Below are positions 33,025 to 43,358 of a stretch of 49,045 bases of DNA, piece after piece; the stretch's first letter is position 1, and each line of letters opens with the position of its first letter. The stretch is from Pseudoneurospora amorphoporcata (Eukaryota; Ascomycota; Sordariomycetes; Sordariales; Sordariaceae): NCBI GenBank assembly GCA_033297205.1, contig MU859293.1:1-49045 (forward strand), read 5' to 3'. Under the pieces are notes generated by a model. The model was not told the origin of the DNA, did not search any database, and saw nothing but the letters and a program-made list of their open reading frames with translations. A program made the position numbers and the translations under genes.

Positions 33025-33616
33025 CCGCAAACGTCCCCGGAGAGGCCTGGCAAAGCCCCCCTGAGAATGGCCGCTTTCCCTGAGGTGGCTAGCCCCAGAG
33101 ACCACGGGCACTCGCAAGCGGCGCCCGACCGTCATCACACCTACCCGGCTGAACTGAGTGAATTCGTTGTGCAATGAACTCACCTGACGATGCTTGCATG
33201 AACAACTGTTGTGCTGTCTCGGTCGCTGAAATGTGCCGAGTCGGAGAAGACGATAAAGACCTGCAATGAAGACTGAAAAAGTTAGCCAAGGCCCATCCTC
33301 CTTGGTCACCCCAGACTCGGTCCCGGAGGGTCTTGTTGTTATTGTCATTGTCATTGTCATTTATTTTGGAACCCCTTCAAGTACAGCCACCTCCCCCTTG
33401 GTGTGCACACCGTGGTCCTGGTACTGATCCCACATCCCAAGGCAAGGCTAAGTAGGTGCACCTACCTGATGTGCAAGAAAGAGAGAGCAAGCCGAAGGCT
33501 GAAGACCGAAGACCGATGATGTCGATGACGAAGACCTGAAAAGATGACCGCAAAGCGGGTTAGCCAAACCGAACACCCGAATCCAAGTCTGAAGACAAAG
33601 ACGAAACAAAACCCGT

Positions 33617-33724
33617 GACATCAGTGCCATCTCCACCTCGCCCACAGAGACAGTGTCACTTAGAGGCGTGACGTGCGTGGCACCGTCAACATTAAGGAGC
33701 CGATGGGTTGTCTTCATCGCCACA
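33617..33724 (-). ncRNA. weak box C/D candidate CD4 (intron 4)
   Basis: Box D CTGA at 33621-33624, but box C is only CGATGAA (33713-33719) and there is no clear stem. It may be decayed or not a snoRNA. Confidence 0.25.
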
Positions 33725-33776
33725 TGGGGGGTTCTGCCGCGCACAAGGAGAAGCTAAGTAGGGATCGGACCTACCT

Positions 33777-33806
33777 GAATGTGTGTGTGTGTGTGTGTGT
33801 GTGTGA
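33777..33806 (+). repeat. (TG)n microsatellite within host exon 4
   Basis: About 13 TG units form part of a host exon, further evidence that the exons are not coding. Confidence 0.85.
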
Positions 33807-33960
33807 AGTTGAAGTCGCGATGATGTCGATGATGATGATGTCTGGTCGAGCTGATGAAAGCAAGAAACCTGTGAAAGACTGAATTACTTAGCCCAACCGA
33901 AATTGTCATTGTTATTGTCATGATGTAAGAAAGGGACCGGTCAGGAAAATCCAAACACCA

Positions 33961-34030
33961 CTGGCTCAGAGGATGGCATCCAGGACTTCATGAGGCATCA
34001 GGACACAATGGAAGATGTCATCATTGCCAG
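33961..34030 (-). ncRNA. box C/D snoRNA candidate CD3 (intron 3)
   Basis: Complete set: stem CTGGC/GCCAG, box C ATGATGA (34018-34024), D' CTGA, C' ATGAAG, box D CTGA (33966-33969). 70 nt. It shares scaffold and flanks with CD2 but the guides differ. Target unknown. Confidence 0.72.
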
Positions 34031-34232
34031 CGATGGATGGGGTTGGATTAAGCGAGCACGCTGTGCAATGTAACTCACCTTGACCTGGTTGAAGTTGATG
34101 AAGTTGATGGAGTTGTTGATGATGTCGAAGTGCTGAAGATGAAAACCTGTGAGCACTGAATCACTTAGCCCAACTGACATCCTTGTCATCATCATGGTAA
34201 GAAAGGGACTAGTCAACCCAAACACCGCTATG

Positions 34233-34300
34233 TGGCTCAGACACAGGCACAGTTCTCTTCATAGTGACAGCTAAGAAGGTAAAAGTGATCATCATTGCCA
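34233..34300 (-). ncRNA. box C/D snoRNA candidate CD2 (intron 2)
   Basis: Box C ATGATGA (34289-34295), box C' ATGAAG, box D CTGA (34237-34240), closed by stem TGGC/GCCA directly outside the boxes. Length is 68 nt, typical of the class. Target unknown. Confidence 0.65.
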
Positions 34301-34518
34301 GCGATGAATGGGGAGTTGGACTAAGTGAGGAGCACGCTGTGCAATGTGACTCACCTTGAAGTTGAAATGTGTTGAAGTGTAAAAGATGTGTGTCGCGTCG
34401 CAAGTTGAAGACCGAATGAGTGATGATGATGGTCGACCTTGAGAAAAAAAAAAAACAAGAACACGTCAATAAACTGCTTGACAACACGAATGATGTCAGG
34501 TTAGGTGAGGTGTTTCTT

Positions 34519-34639
34519 GCTTCCATGTCAGATAGTGGCAGTTTCTTCCATACAAGGCTAAGGCTGTTACCAGCAACGCCAGCGTTACCTGGCACAGACG
34601 GACCAGGAATACTGACGCGGCCACATTTCATCACGAAGC
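34519..34639 (-). ncRNA. box C/D snoRNA candidate CD1 (intron 1)
   Basis: Box C TGATGA at 34628-34633 and box D CTGA at 34528-34531, with a possible 5-bp stem GCTTC/GAAGC four bases beyond box D. The spacing is loose and no rRNA target is evident. Confidence 0.4.
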
Positions 34640-34830
34640 GACTCTGTTTGTGCTAGTATCTGTTCTTACCTGAATATGTGAAGCTGAAAGATGATGAGTG
34701 ATGATGGTTGAAGAAGAAGAAGATGATGGTGAAAGAGGCGAAGAATAAGAAGAAGGAGAAGAAGGTGAGTGTGATGAGAGATGAGGAAAGAGGAAAAGTT
34801 TGCGAAGAAAAAAAAGGTGAAGGAGGAGGG

Positions 34831-34840
34831 GTTTAAATAG
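34831..34840 (-). promoter_or_regulatory. TATA-like box of snoRNA host
   Basis: CTATTTAAAC on the minus strand, followed by about 150 nt of pyrimidine-rich leader and the first donor at 34669. Confidence 0.55.
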
Positions 34841-37800
34841 AGGAGAGGGAGGGAGAACAGGCGGGGTCACGAGGTGACAGAATCAGTCTTTCTGGCCAGA
34901 AATTCCCGGTGGGGATAGGACAAGAAAAAGGTACTCGAAGGAAAAGCAAACAATCGTATAAGGCGGGGGGCACTCAGAAGATGGGACGAAGAAGATAGGG
35001 CGAAGTGCCCAAGCAATTTTTTGGCCAGGCTGATTCTGACGTTATTTGTGCGACCACCAGCTGAACGAGGCTGCCTATTAGCAGGGCAACTATGGCAGGC
35101 TGTCCGAAAGGGTCCACACTAAAACCAAAGGCTGCTCTGCCAACCGTCCAAAAAGAGAATCTGTCGCAAGGCGGGGCAGTCTGGACGGTCTGGGCCAGCA
35201 CAAGAGGCAGCAAAGAAAACCGGACGACGGCTGGGAGATGGGCAGGGCCCCACAGCTGGTCAACTCATGGTGGTCACGAAGGCACAGTGGGAGTATCTCT
35301 ACGGCAACGGAGCCCTCTGGTTCGTCGAGGAGGGAAGATGGGCTGGACATGCTTCTGCGGGGTTCTATTCACATCTTGAATTGCTTGGGACGAATAACTT
35401 GCCCGTCCCTTTGCCCAGCAAGTCCAGAAGTTATGTGGGATGTGTGAGAAGAAGCAAGTACCTCTGGGGTTACAAACCCAAGAAAGCAGTCCTCTGGTAG
35501 GCTGAAGAGCATGAAGACAAGGGTTTAATTACTCGACGGTACTTTTCGAGTCTCCTTCAACAACGAGACTAGCAAAAGGGACGGTCACTCGTCCCATCAC
35601 CTGCAGGTATCTTGAGCAAGAAAGACGGGATCTCAAAACAATATCGAGTCACACGGGATCAATACCCCTGTCGTAGATGGCAGGAGAATCGCGGTGGATA
35701 GCCCTATGCCTCGATGCAATCATCTCATTGGCCTCAAAGGAGGGATGACGTGACTAAATGGGACGGGAAGCAACAGGGACTTTGGTCTGTTGAGACGGCT
35801 GGCACGACAAGTTGGAGCAGCTGTTATGGGTCAGTGCTTTTGTTTTGTGGCCGAGACCGTTTGCCTTACTCCGGGTACGATGACGCGACAGATTGCCGGC
35901 TGGAAGGTACGCCATCCGGCACAGGGACCGAGCTTTGACTTTTTCTTTTTTTTTTTCACCGCTTTGGAGGGGCACTGGGCTGGCAACAAGTGAGCGAGAA
36001 GTGAGCCCTGGCTGTGCTGGTTCTGGTGATGAAGGTATCGTGTTGTTATCTCTGTTGAAGCGGGAGTTATTTGCAAGTGACTGTACCATGGAGTTTGTTG
36101 GGAGCATGGAGGTATTTTGTGATGTTCACTTCGAGGAAAACACTGCGCAGACGAAATGCACACAAGGAGGAAGCCTCGGTTGAGCTCTTCCTGAGAGTGC
36201 ACAAAGTTGTATTTTTATCGGCCTTGAAGTCGAAGTTATCTGCAAGTGACTGCTGTGTTGGGCTCATTGAAACCAGATTGCCAGATTCTGCGACCTTGAA
36301 ATCATGTTCTATTGCTCGGCCCTGGACTGGAAAGCAACACCCAGGGTCATGACCGGTTCACTCACTGGTATTCATTATTCAAGGAGTGTTGCTCTCCACA
36401 TTGGCATTTTAGGACACGTCTGTGAACTTGATATCATGTTGTTGTATGATCGATACATAAGGTAACTTCCACTTGCTTCAAAATTGAAGATCATTGCGAC
36501 CGGTTGCTTCGATGGAAAGTACCAGCTGATTTTGACTTTGAGCACGCATACACCTTGATACAATACTTCGCGGATGTTTCTCCTGTACCTACCTACCTAT
36601 TGAGTGGCTTTGGAAGTCACTTTTGCGTTCAGTTTGTTGGAATATATTCCCTCAGATCGATACCATCCAGTCATATTGCGATTCGTCGTGTTGAAGAGGA
36701 ATATCGAGGAACTACCACAGTCATTGCAGTGTAGATCATGCTTTCAGGACATACCACCAATAGGTTTATACCGTATCCGTTCAGAATGAGCCAAGTTTGT
36801 TACCAAGTCCATGTCTGATCTTCCCGTGTTGAATCGGCGTTCCCTAATCCCAACAGCGAAGGCAGATAGCGCGGTGCAAATCCACGTTTCAAGGCACATT
36901 ACCACCCTCAGTACACTACGGTAGTATTATCTAGCGCTTACTTTTCCTGAACTTCAACAAGATCAAAAATTGACGAGATTTCCACTCGACTTGGGCAGTT
37001 TTTTTCTAAAAGTGTTTGATGCGAGTCCTCTACGCAACTTTCTTTCGCCAGTAGTACAACATGCCATGCCAATCTCTCGAATTCTTAAATGCAAGCTTGA
37101 TTTCCTGGTTTTATGTCTCTCATTGTAAAATAAAATGCCAAAACTCCTTGTCAAGGTTTCCACTGTTTTTTGTTGAGCCGTGTTCTCGTGTATCTGCCAC
37201 TCTTTGTTCCTGAAGTCAAGCGCGCACGCCGTAGCAGAACTCAAACACAAACTGGATCGCCGTTTACTTGACATCATGACCGTTTTCTCCCGTTTCCTTC
37301 CATATTCCCCATTCTTCCTACCTTCCTGGGCCACTTCATGTTGATCAAGAAACCGCCATTTCTCCGAACATTTTGATATCGAATTCGTTGATTTCCGCTT
37401 TCTCGCAACGATCGGAATGCTTTGTTTACACGGAAAAGGGGCTGCGGTCGTTTTGATGTCGTTGAAAGTGGGTCCGGTAGCGGGCTGATGATTGGTGAGT
37501 TGGGTGATCTTCGGCGCTACGGTGGGCGACACAGCGACGAAGGCAATTAGGTGCGATGACAATGGACCTAGAAGCAAACAGTTAAGAACCTGTGTTAATG
37601 AGACGACAACGCAAGGGAAAAGTGATTGATATGATGTGGGAAGTTCGTGGGACTTTGGATGGTCGGCAGTCAGTAGAACACCATCAACAACAACCAGGAT
37701 AGAAGGGACACGCTGACAGCGAACACCGGCAAGTACGGCAAAGAGGCACAAGGCCTAGAAATCGGCAACTGTTTTTGAATAGGTGAGCGAGCCACAAGAA

Positions 37801-38120
37801 AATCGTTTCCTTGACCATCTGCCTATATGACATAATGTCCGAATTTCATTATCCATGTCCTGCAACGTCAATGTCCCCGCGCCGCTGCGCGCTTTCTCCT
37901 CGAACTTGCCACATCTCTCGCTCGTCTACCACGCCACCGCCGGTTATGATATGCCTACAGGGCCCGAAAGGTCATGTTCGCTTCGCACAACAACAAGGTC
38001 AAGAGGCCGGCCGTGTTCGCGACAACCCGTGGTATCGGAGGGGAAGCCAGCACGCGAGTGCAACAGCTGGAGGAGTGGCGGTTGGTTGGTCGGAAGCGAT
38101 GGAGATCATGGAGGTGTTGA
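34841..38120. other. spacer with unrecognised coding-like scraps
   Basis: A plus-strand scrap at about 35267-35500 reads VTKAQWEYLYGNGALWF and is unrecognised. On the minus strand, QSLANNSRFNRDNNT (about 36050-36095) and QSLADNFDFKADKNT (about 36210-36255) form a diverged tandem repeat about 170 bp apart. A long minus-strand frame at 36963-37751 has no ATG start or domain. No gene is supportable. Confidence 0.35.
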
Positions 38121-38132
38121 CGTCGTTGCCGT

Positions 38133-38811
38133 CTACTTCTTCAGCCGCGGCCCCGGGATGTTCTTGGCAATGGAGGTGACGGCGTCCTCGGACGGCAAAT
38201 CCTCGCTAACGGAGCTTGATGGCCTGCTGGTTGCCGTGCTCAGAGGTCGCGCTGAGGAAGGTCGCGCGGGAGCCGGAGAAGACAAAGTAGTAGGCGAGGA
38301 CACCTCATGCCGCCGAAAAACCCAGAAATGTGATGTTGCCAGGCTTGTATCGTTCAATATGTCTGTTTCCTGGCTAAGGAACGCGTTAGTATCTTTGGAA
38401 TCAGAGGATTTCCGAGGTCTGATGTAGTGTTGAGGAAGTGATCTAGTGGTGGTGTGCTTCGTTGTTCCCCTCACGACCGTGAAGTTGCAAAGCCCGGTAA
38501 AGGAGGCCAGAGATGTTGGTTGGAGAAGGGTGTCAAGTCTTGAGGTCTGTCGGAATGTCTTACCTTGGCTGCGCCGCCGGCTTTGAAGGTTCACGCTCAC
38601 GGGGAAGCTGCCCCTGGCTTCGCATGAATCGCACCATCATGATTGCATGTTCCAGCCTTTGTGCCGCTGTGTAGTTCTCGCGCTCCAAGCGCTGTGTAGT
38701 CTGCATGGTCGGTGCCTCAGACTCAGCGTTGGGGCCGGACTCGTCGGAGAGGGTATGCTCTGGCTGTGAGTCGCCGTCAGTGGCAGTTGAGTTGCCGGGG
38801 TTGTCAGCCAT
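38133..38811 (-). CDS. hypothetical two-exon protein, 162 residues
   Basis: Exon 1 (38564-38811) starts at an ATG in good fungal context (CATCATGGC). Exon 2 (38133-38373) ends at TAG. The 190-bp intron has a GTAAGA donor, a TACTAAC branch site 12 nt before its TTAG end, and keeps the frame. The protein begins MADNPGNSTATDGD, is acidic and Ser/Thr-rich at the N-terminus, has a central RLERENYTAAQRLEHAIMMV helix, and ends NIPGPRLKK. No signal peptide, membrane segment or known domain. Another frame of exon 2 encodes a hydrophobic GVLAYYFVFSGSR stretch, so exon 2 may derive from a different, frameshifted gene. I do not recognise the family. Confidence 0.5.
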
Positions 38812-38829
38812 GATGAAGGCAAATGGCAA

Positions 38830-39811
38830 CGGTTTCTTAAACTCCGAACAGGCTGATGTTCCTTCTGCTGTGTGGTGATTCTTTCGCTTGAACTTTGTCG
38901 TGATGATGAAGATTGAAAGTGCGAAATTTGTGAGAGACAGACTGCTTGAGAAACAAAGGTGGGGTCACAAACGGAAAATGGGCGGCTTTCCTTCGCGTGA
39001 CTTCCAGCAAACTGTTCCACTTTTTCTGTGCCGGCCACCAAATTTGCCTGTATCGTTGTACCAGATAACCCCTCTCTTGTCATGTACTACCGAAACTTTC
39101 AGGGAAAGAGCAACACTCAGTCAAAGGTGGCACGAGGTCCTGAGTCACTCGAGGGGATGCATGAGGTCTAAGAGGTCATATGGGCCTTCACAAGCGGGAG
39201 ACGGAGTTTTCATGACTTCCAGGTTCTCTACCACTTGTACCTATGTACTTTCCTGATCTATGAACCCACCCGTGACTTTCCCTATTGGTATTACTGTGTG
39301 TTTCCGTTGCAAGCCCCTGCTTAGATTACTCCGGCCTGGACCAGACTGCCTGCCCGGATGCGAGTGATGATGGCAGCCCGGGAGGCTGGCCAGACACTCC
39401 TGCCTGCCAAAAACGAAATTGGGTATCATATAGCCTCAACATCATGAAACGGTTTGAAAATGAATCATTCCCGTGTTCAAGAGTTCTAGTTGATTGCGCT
39501 ATGTGGTTGGCCTGAAAAAAACTTGGGTGTAGTTGGGCTCAGGCTCTAGTTGGGTTGCTGGCTTGCCAACCTTTAAACCTGCGCATTTCATTCCCATTCA
39601 AAGGTCCTCCATCATTTGCGTCACCGCAAACATTGTTCCTCGCAGAACTGGAGCTCAACATCTTACCTGCATGCAGCTTATGGCCGGATATTTGTTGCCC
39701 TTTCCTTGCATGCTTCTGCTCCTCAAGAGGGCTACGCGGCATTGCCGACATAAGCCGGCCCCAGGTTGCGACGCATGGCAAAAAAGTGATAGGCCGGGCG
39801 TGCTTTGTGCC

Positions 39812-39842
<31 letters not shown>

Positions 39843-40270
39843 TCAACGGTTGTACAATGCTTCACACAATGGATGGAGAATTTGAGGGTGAATGCGCGAG
39901 TTGATCTGGGTTTAAATGGAAATATTCGACAGAAAAAGATCATATGCCTCTTAAAGTCTATAGAACATCGAACTCAAATGCGCATTTGCACTTTCAAATT
40001 CCATACTGTATTTCCATACCTGTACTTTCAATTTCCCTTGCTTTCTCTCTTGCGCTGGTCCCTCCAGTTCTCCCTATTGGCTTCCATTACCCTGCCCTCT
40101 GTACCTCCACTTGCGGCTTTGACACAGCGAACACTCACTTGCACTCTCCTTGTCAGCACCTTTTGGTTGTACGATATCTTAAAAGAGCACTGCTGAATGA
40201 AAGGCATATTCTTGTGGTCCTCGAGCTTCTTGTTTCCGGTCAGTTTGGATCGCTTTTTTTTTTTAGCGGT
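38830..40270. other. spacer, no supportable gene
   Basis: Contains a run of 29 A residues at 39812-39840. I looked for flanking duplications that would mark a LINE or SINE insertion and found none that I can support. Confidence 0.45.
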
Positions 40271-40271
40271 T

Positions 40272-40905
40272 CTATGCCTCTTTAAGGCTTTGACGTATAT
40301 TCAGCGTAGCAGGCTCACGTCTAGGAACAGAAACGTTCAGGTTTTGGCCTTGCATAAATAGACCAAACAGACTTTCCATGTCGGTCACCATAGCTGTTCG
40401 TCCACGAAGGACATAAAGAGCTCGGCTCATAGGCACGGCGTATTGACGTGTTCGGTCGCCAAAAGCAGCGGCACGGTACTGGTGCTGTGTGTGATCCGAC
40501 CCGTAGACGGAGGTTGGCCGAACCATGATGTTGGAACTTGGTGCATTAATGCACGGCTTCATGCCGGCTATCTAACATCCGCTATATAGGGTACGGAATC
40601 TCTCATCTCGAACATTGGACTAAAGCTACGATGCAGACCGAATGCCCTCACAAAGGATCAACACCGCGCAGCTTGGGAAGGCATCGAGCACAGCCTTCTG
40701 TGCTCCCAGAGACAGGCCAGGAAGGTTCATCCTCCTCGCCACTCCTTCTTTGGAATACATGTATCATCACGTCCAGGGCCTCGTTCCAAATGGGGTAAAG
40801 CTGGGTACGCGGCACGGATAAATGAGTTGTGAACCTGATTATTTGAAGAAATAAATACAAGACTAATCCATGCATGAATGAACCGAACCAAATGTCAACA
40901 AACAA
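40272..40905 (-). pseudogene. coding-like scraps, unrecognised
   Basis: Two minus-strand open stretches, 40648-40905 (with TQLYPIWNEALDVMIHVFQR) and 40272-40562 (with NIMVRPTSVYGSD and RALYVLRGRTAMV), look protein-like but are separated by stops and show no convincing splice sites. Family unknown; either decay products or chance frames. Confidence 0.25.
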
Positions 40906-40979
40906 TCGTTGTGCTCAACTCAAAATTCTTCTCCTTATCGGCTTATCCTCCACCCTCTTCCTCCGCCTCAATCTCAATG

Positions 40980-41215
40980 GCAGCCACGCCCTGCTTGGTT
41001 GGACCGGGTAAAGAACGACCATACGCACTGGAAAACTCGGGATCCCGTCCGCTCTCCCACAGATAAGCCAGTGAGGGACAGCCTTCAAAGACCGCTGCGA
41101 CTGAAGTGGTGCTTGGCTGCGGCAGCGTCAATAGCATCGATGGCGACACCGAGGTTTCTGTCGGTTCCGTTCTTGAACCCAACGGGGAAGGAAATATCGG
41201 AGACGTGAATTTTTC
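40980..41215 (-). pseudogene. DAHP synthase internal fragment (copy B)
   Basis: Minus strand, about 41105-41205, reads ISFPVGFKNGTDRNLGVAID and continues AIDAAAAKHHF. This is the conserved active-site region of type I DAHP synthase (FPVGFKNGTDG...AIDA...PHHF). About 90 nt further on, PTKQGVAAIEIE could be the next conserved block (VTKxGVAAI), but another frame also runs through it. Only about 50 residues of the enzyme are present. It covers a part of the protein just upstream of the C-terminal piece at 5303-5515. Confidence 0.75.
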
Positions 41216-41244
41216 ATCGATACACCATCACCGCCCAGAGAAGA

Positions 41245-41414
41245 ATCGACCAGGTCCATTTCCTCAATCATGTTTTGGAAGGCCCTAAAGTTCACAGTCC
41301 CAATCAAATAGGATGCCTTCTGGCCCCTTGTTGAGCTCGTACAGGCGGCGGAAATCATCGTACTTTACGATGCCCAGGCGCTCGATATTGAATAGGCGGT
41401 ATATCTCCTGGTCC
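41245..41414 (-). pseudogene. aspartate-glutamate carrier EF-hand fragment
   Basis: Minus-strand YRLFNIERLGIVKYDDFRRL, then YELNKGPEGILFDWDCE, followed in other frames by FRAFQNMIEEMDLVD. These match the N-terminal calcium-binding (EF-hand) domain of the mitochondrial aspartate-glutamate carrier (AGC1/Aralar type). The two blocks are about 100 residues apart in the real protein but adjacent here, so the piece is deleted and frameshifted. Confidence 0.75.
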
Positions 41415-41499
41415 TAGAGAAGGAGGGTGCCTATGCGCTGGTGATCAGATCTTAGTGTTTGGGGAGCGGCGCTCTCCTTCAAGATAAAGTTAGCAAAGT

Positions 41500-41664
41500 C
41501 CGAGACCTCGTGGACTTGAATTTCCCTAGGAACTGCGACTTACCACCTTGTCGATCTTGAAGAAGTTCTGTCTGGCCGTGATAAACAATTCATTGGCCTC
41601 CGGGTGTGATCCGGGATCAACTGTCCATAGATCAAGTGTTAGCCGTCCGAGCTAAGGCAAGTGT
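41500..41664 (-). pseudogene. exon-like fragment, unrecognised
   Basis: Between a CTAAC branch/CAG acceptor (about 41622) and a GTAAGTCG donor (about 41547) the minus strand reads DPGSHPEANELFITARQNFF and KIDKV. It looks like a true exon with its flanking introns but I cannot assign the protein. Confidence 0.4.
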
Positions 41665-41704
41665 ATTCGGAATGGCAGTTCAGGCAACGCATCAAATGAC
41701 TTAC

Positions 41705-41832
41705 AGAAGCTCTCCTCTGTCCTTTCCCTCACGCCCCAGGCGGAGGCCGGTGTTGATGTGGATCGCGTCCTTTGGGGCACCGGCCTGGAGGCGGGTCTTG
41801 AGAACATCACAGGGTGTGGTAGTGGTGGTGTA
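41705..41832 (-). pseudogene. mitochondrial carrier signature fragment
   Basis: Minus strand reads TPCDVLKTRLQAGAPKDAI, then HINTGLRLGREGKDRGELL. PxD/CxxKTRLQ is the mitochondrial carrier family signature, and the context resembles the carrier half of AGC1. In the real gene this half lies downstream of the EF-hand half; here it lies upstream on the same strand, so the order is scrambled. Confidence 0.6.
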
Positions 41833-41839
41833 AAAATAC

Positions 41840-43358
41840 CCCAGAAAAGCGATGATAAGAAGAAGAAGGCGAGAAAAGAGCCCGGGGAAAACCGCGGGAG
41901 TCTGAGCTCAACCGGTGGAATGGCCTTGTCGTGGCAAGTCGGATTCTGGAGATTTCCCGTGGCGGCAGCACGACCCAAGATCAGGAGACCACTGCTGGTC
42001 GAGACGCTTCCCTTGCTTTTTCTCTGGGAGTGGAATGAGAGTGCGGATTAGACAATATCAAAGAGCGAGGGCCGGCCCTCCAGTGGTACCTTATCAAAAA
42101 CGGTGATGTCAAAGACTGAAAGCAGGATGATGGCGCAACGAAAGGCAGCTCGTGAAGCTGCTGAAGAGCGGTAAAGCAGCTTGGAAAGGATTGTGCGTGG
42201 ACTGGTACATGTATGAAAAAGTGAAAGAAGTGGTAGCAGAGTGATGGTTGGGGTGAAGCTTCGTTCAAATACCTTAGGTAGGTAAATATGGCACTCAAGT
42301 ATGACCCTCGTCTTCTCCGCCAGATGTAACCAGCACACTACGGGGGCAAAACGGGCGAAAAGTAGCCTGGAAGTCTTGCCAAGGTACCACGCCATACAAG
42401 TGAAGGTACGAAGGTACAACGAGCAGACATTACCGAGACACTCCTCCGCAACGGGTCGCAAAACTTCCCTGGCAAGAGCACTTTTCTTGGCAAATGAAGG
42501 ATTTCTCAACAGTCTCGGGCTAGCCCATGTCGGCTCCCGCTGGCCGCATGATCTTGGGCATGCAACTTCTCTCCTACCTACTTCCCCGTCAATTTGCAAG
42601 AACCTCTACGGCTTGTTTTGTGTTTTTGAGCCAGCCAATGCAGCCATAGGGGTTCTTGCAGTGTTGAGAAGCCGCGAGTGGATATCGCAGGTGCAAATAC
42701 CCCGTCGATATGGGATTCAGACTGTTCGAGGCCTACTCTCATCTGATTTCGATATTCTGTAGAATAGGAAGATTTTTTTTACAAGGCTGCCCTTACGAGC
42801 AATGATCTCTTGAGCTTGAATAACGGGTAAAGCCTCTGCTGAAAGTGAAAACAAACTCCACGCCGCCTGTCCAGCTTTCAGACACTCTCTTGCCCCCATC
42901 GTTGCCCAACAAAAATCGAAACAAAGAGCACTTTCCTCGCACATCCCAAACTTCCTGCTGCAGGTTTCCCAAAGAACTCCACCGCATAAGAAGAAGAAGA
43001 AGAAGAAGGCACAAGCCATCACGGCACTTCCAAGCCCTTCAAGAACACCGGCACACAAGCAGTAAGTCACTCTGTACCCCTTGTAGGAAGCAGCTCTTTC
43101 CATGCGACCACCTTTGCGTCTTTGAGTTGTCGCTGTGACTCTGTGAGTACATCCCTGCTGACTTGTAATTTCTGTTCAGTTCCACCTCACCTCAAAGCCC
43201 TCTTCACGGTAGCAGTTACTTCCCTTACTGACCCCTCGATCCCCGGATCATTTGCAAGCATCTCGCTCATCGAGCCGCCAGAGAAAAGAAGTGGAAGTCA
43301 TGACCTTGAACACCAGCTGACCCGATTACAGCACTCCCTGGTTACACCGTGCATCACC
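41840..43358. other. spacer, no supportable gene
   Basis: Open frames here are mutually overlapping and lack features. A GGTAGGT motif lies at 42270-42286. Confidence 0.4.

Larger units (their letters stand above)
28080..34840 (-). ncRNA. multi-intron box C/D snoRNA host gene(s)
   Basis: The minus strand has about 21 consecutive introns with GTAAGT/GTGAGT donors (one GC donor), CTAAC or CTGAC branch sites and CAG acceptors. Intron positions (plus coordinates): 34438-34669, 34147-34354, 33869-34078, 33536-33774, 33261-33465, one ending at 33183 with unclear acceptor, 32686-32930, 32298-32597, 31895-32250, 31546-31869, 31269-31488, 31001-31209, 30723-30942, 30463-30676, 30195-30404, 29928-30144, 29642-29874, 29194-29436, 28858-29089, 28570-28800, 28290-28512. 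Exons between them are tiny (25-205 nt) and keep no common reading frame, while the introns hold the conserved modules. This is the layout of a non-coding snoRNA host like Gas5 or UHG. The first exon has a CT-rich leader. A second TATA box at 33018-33024 suggests two adjacent host units. The 3' end is not defined. Confidence 0.82.

Noticed and set aside
36963..37751. 262-codon minus-strand open frame
   Set aside because: No ATG near its 5' end, no domain, no splice or promoter context.
39812..39840. 29-A tract as a LINE/SINE tail
   Set aside because: No flanking target duplication or upstream retroelement sequence could be found.
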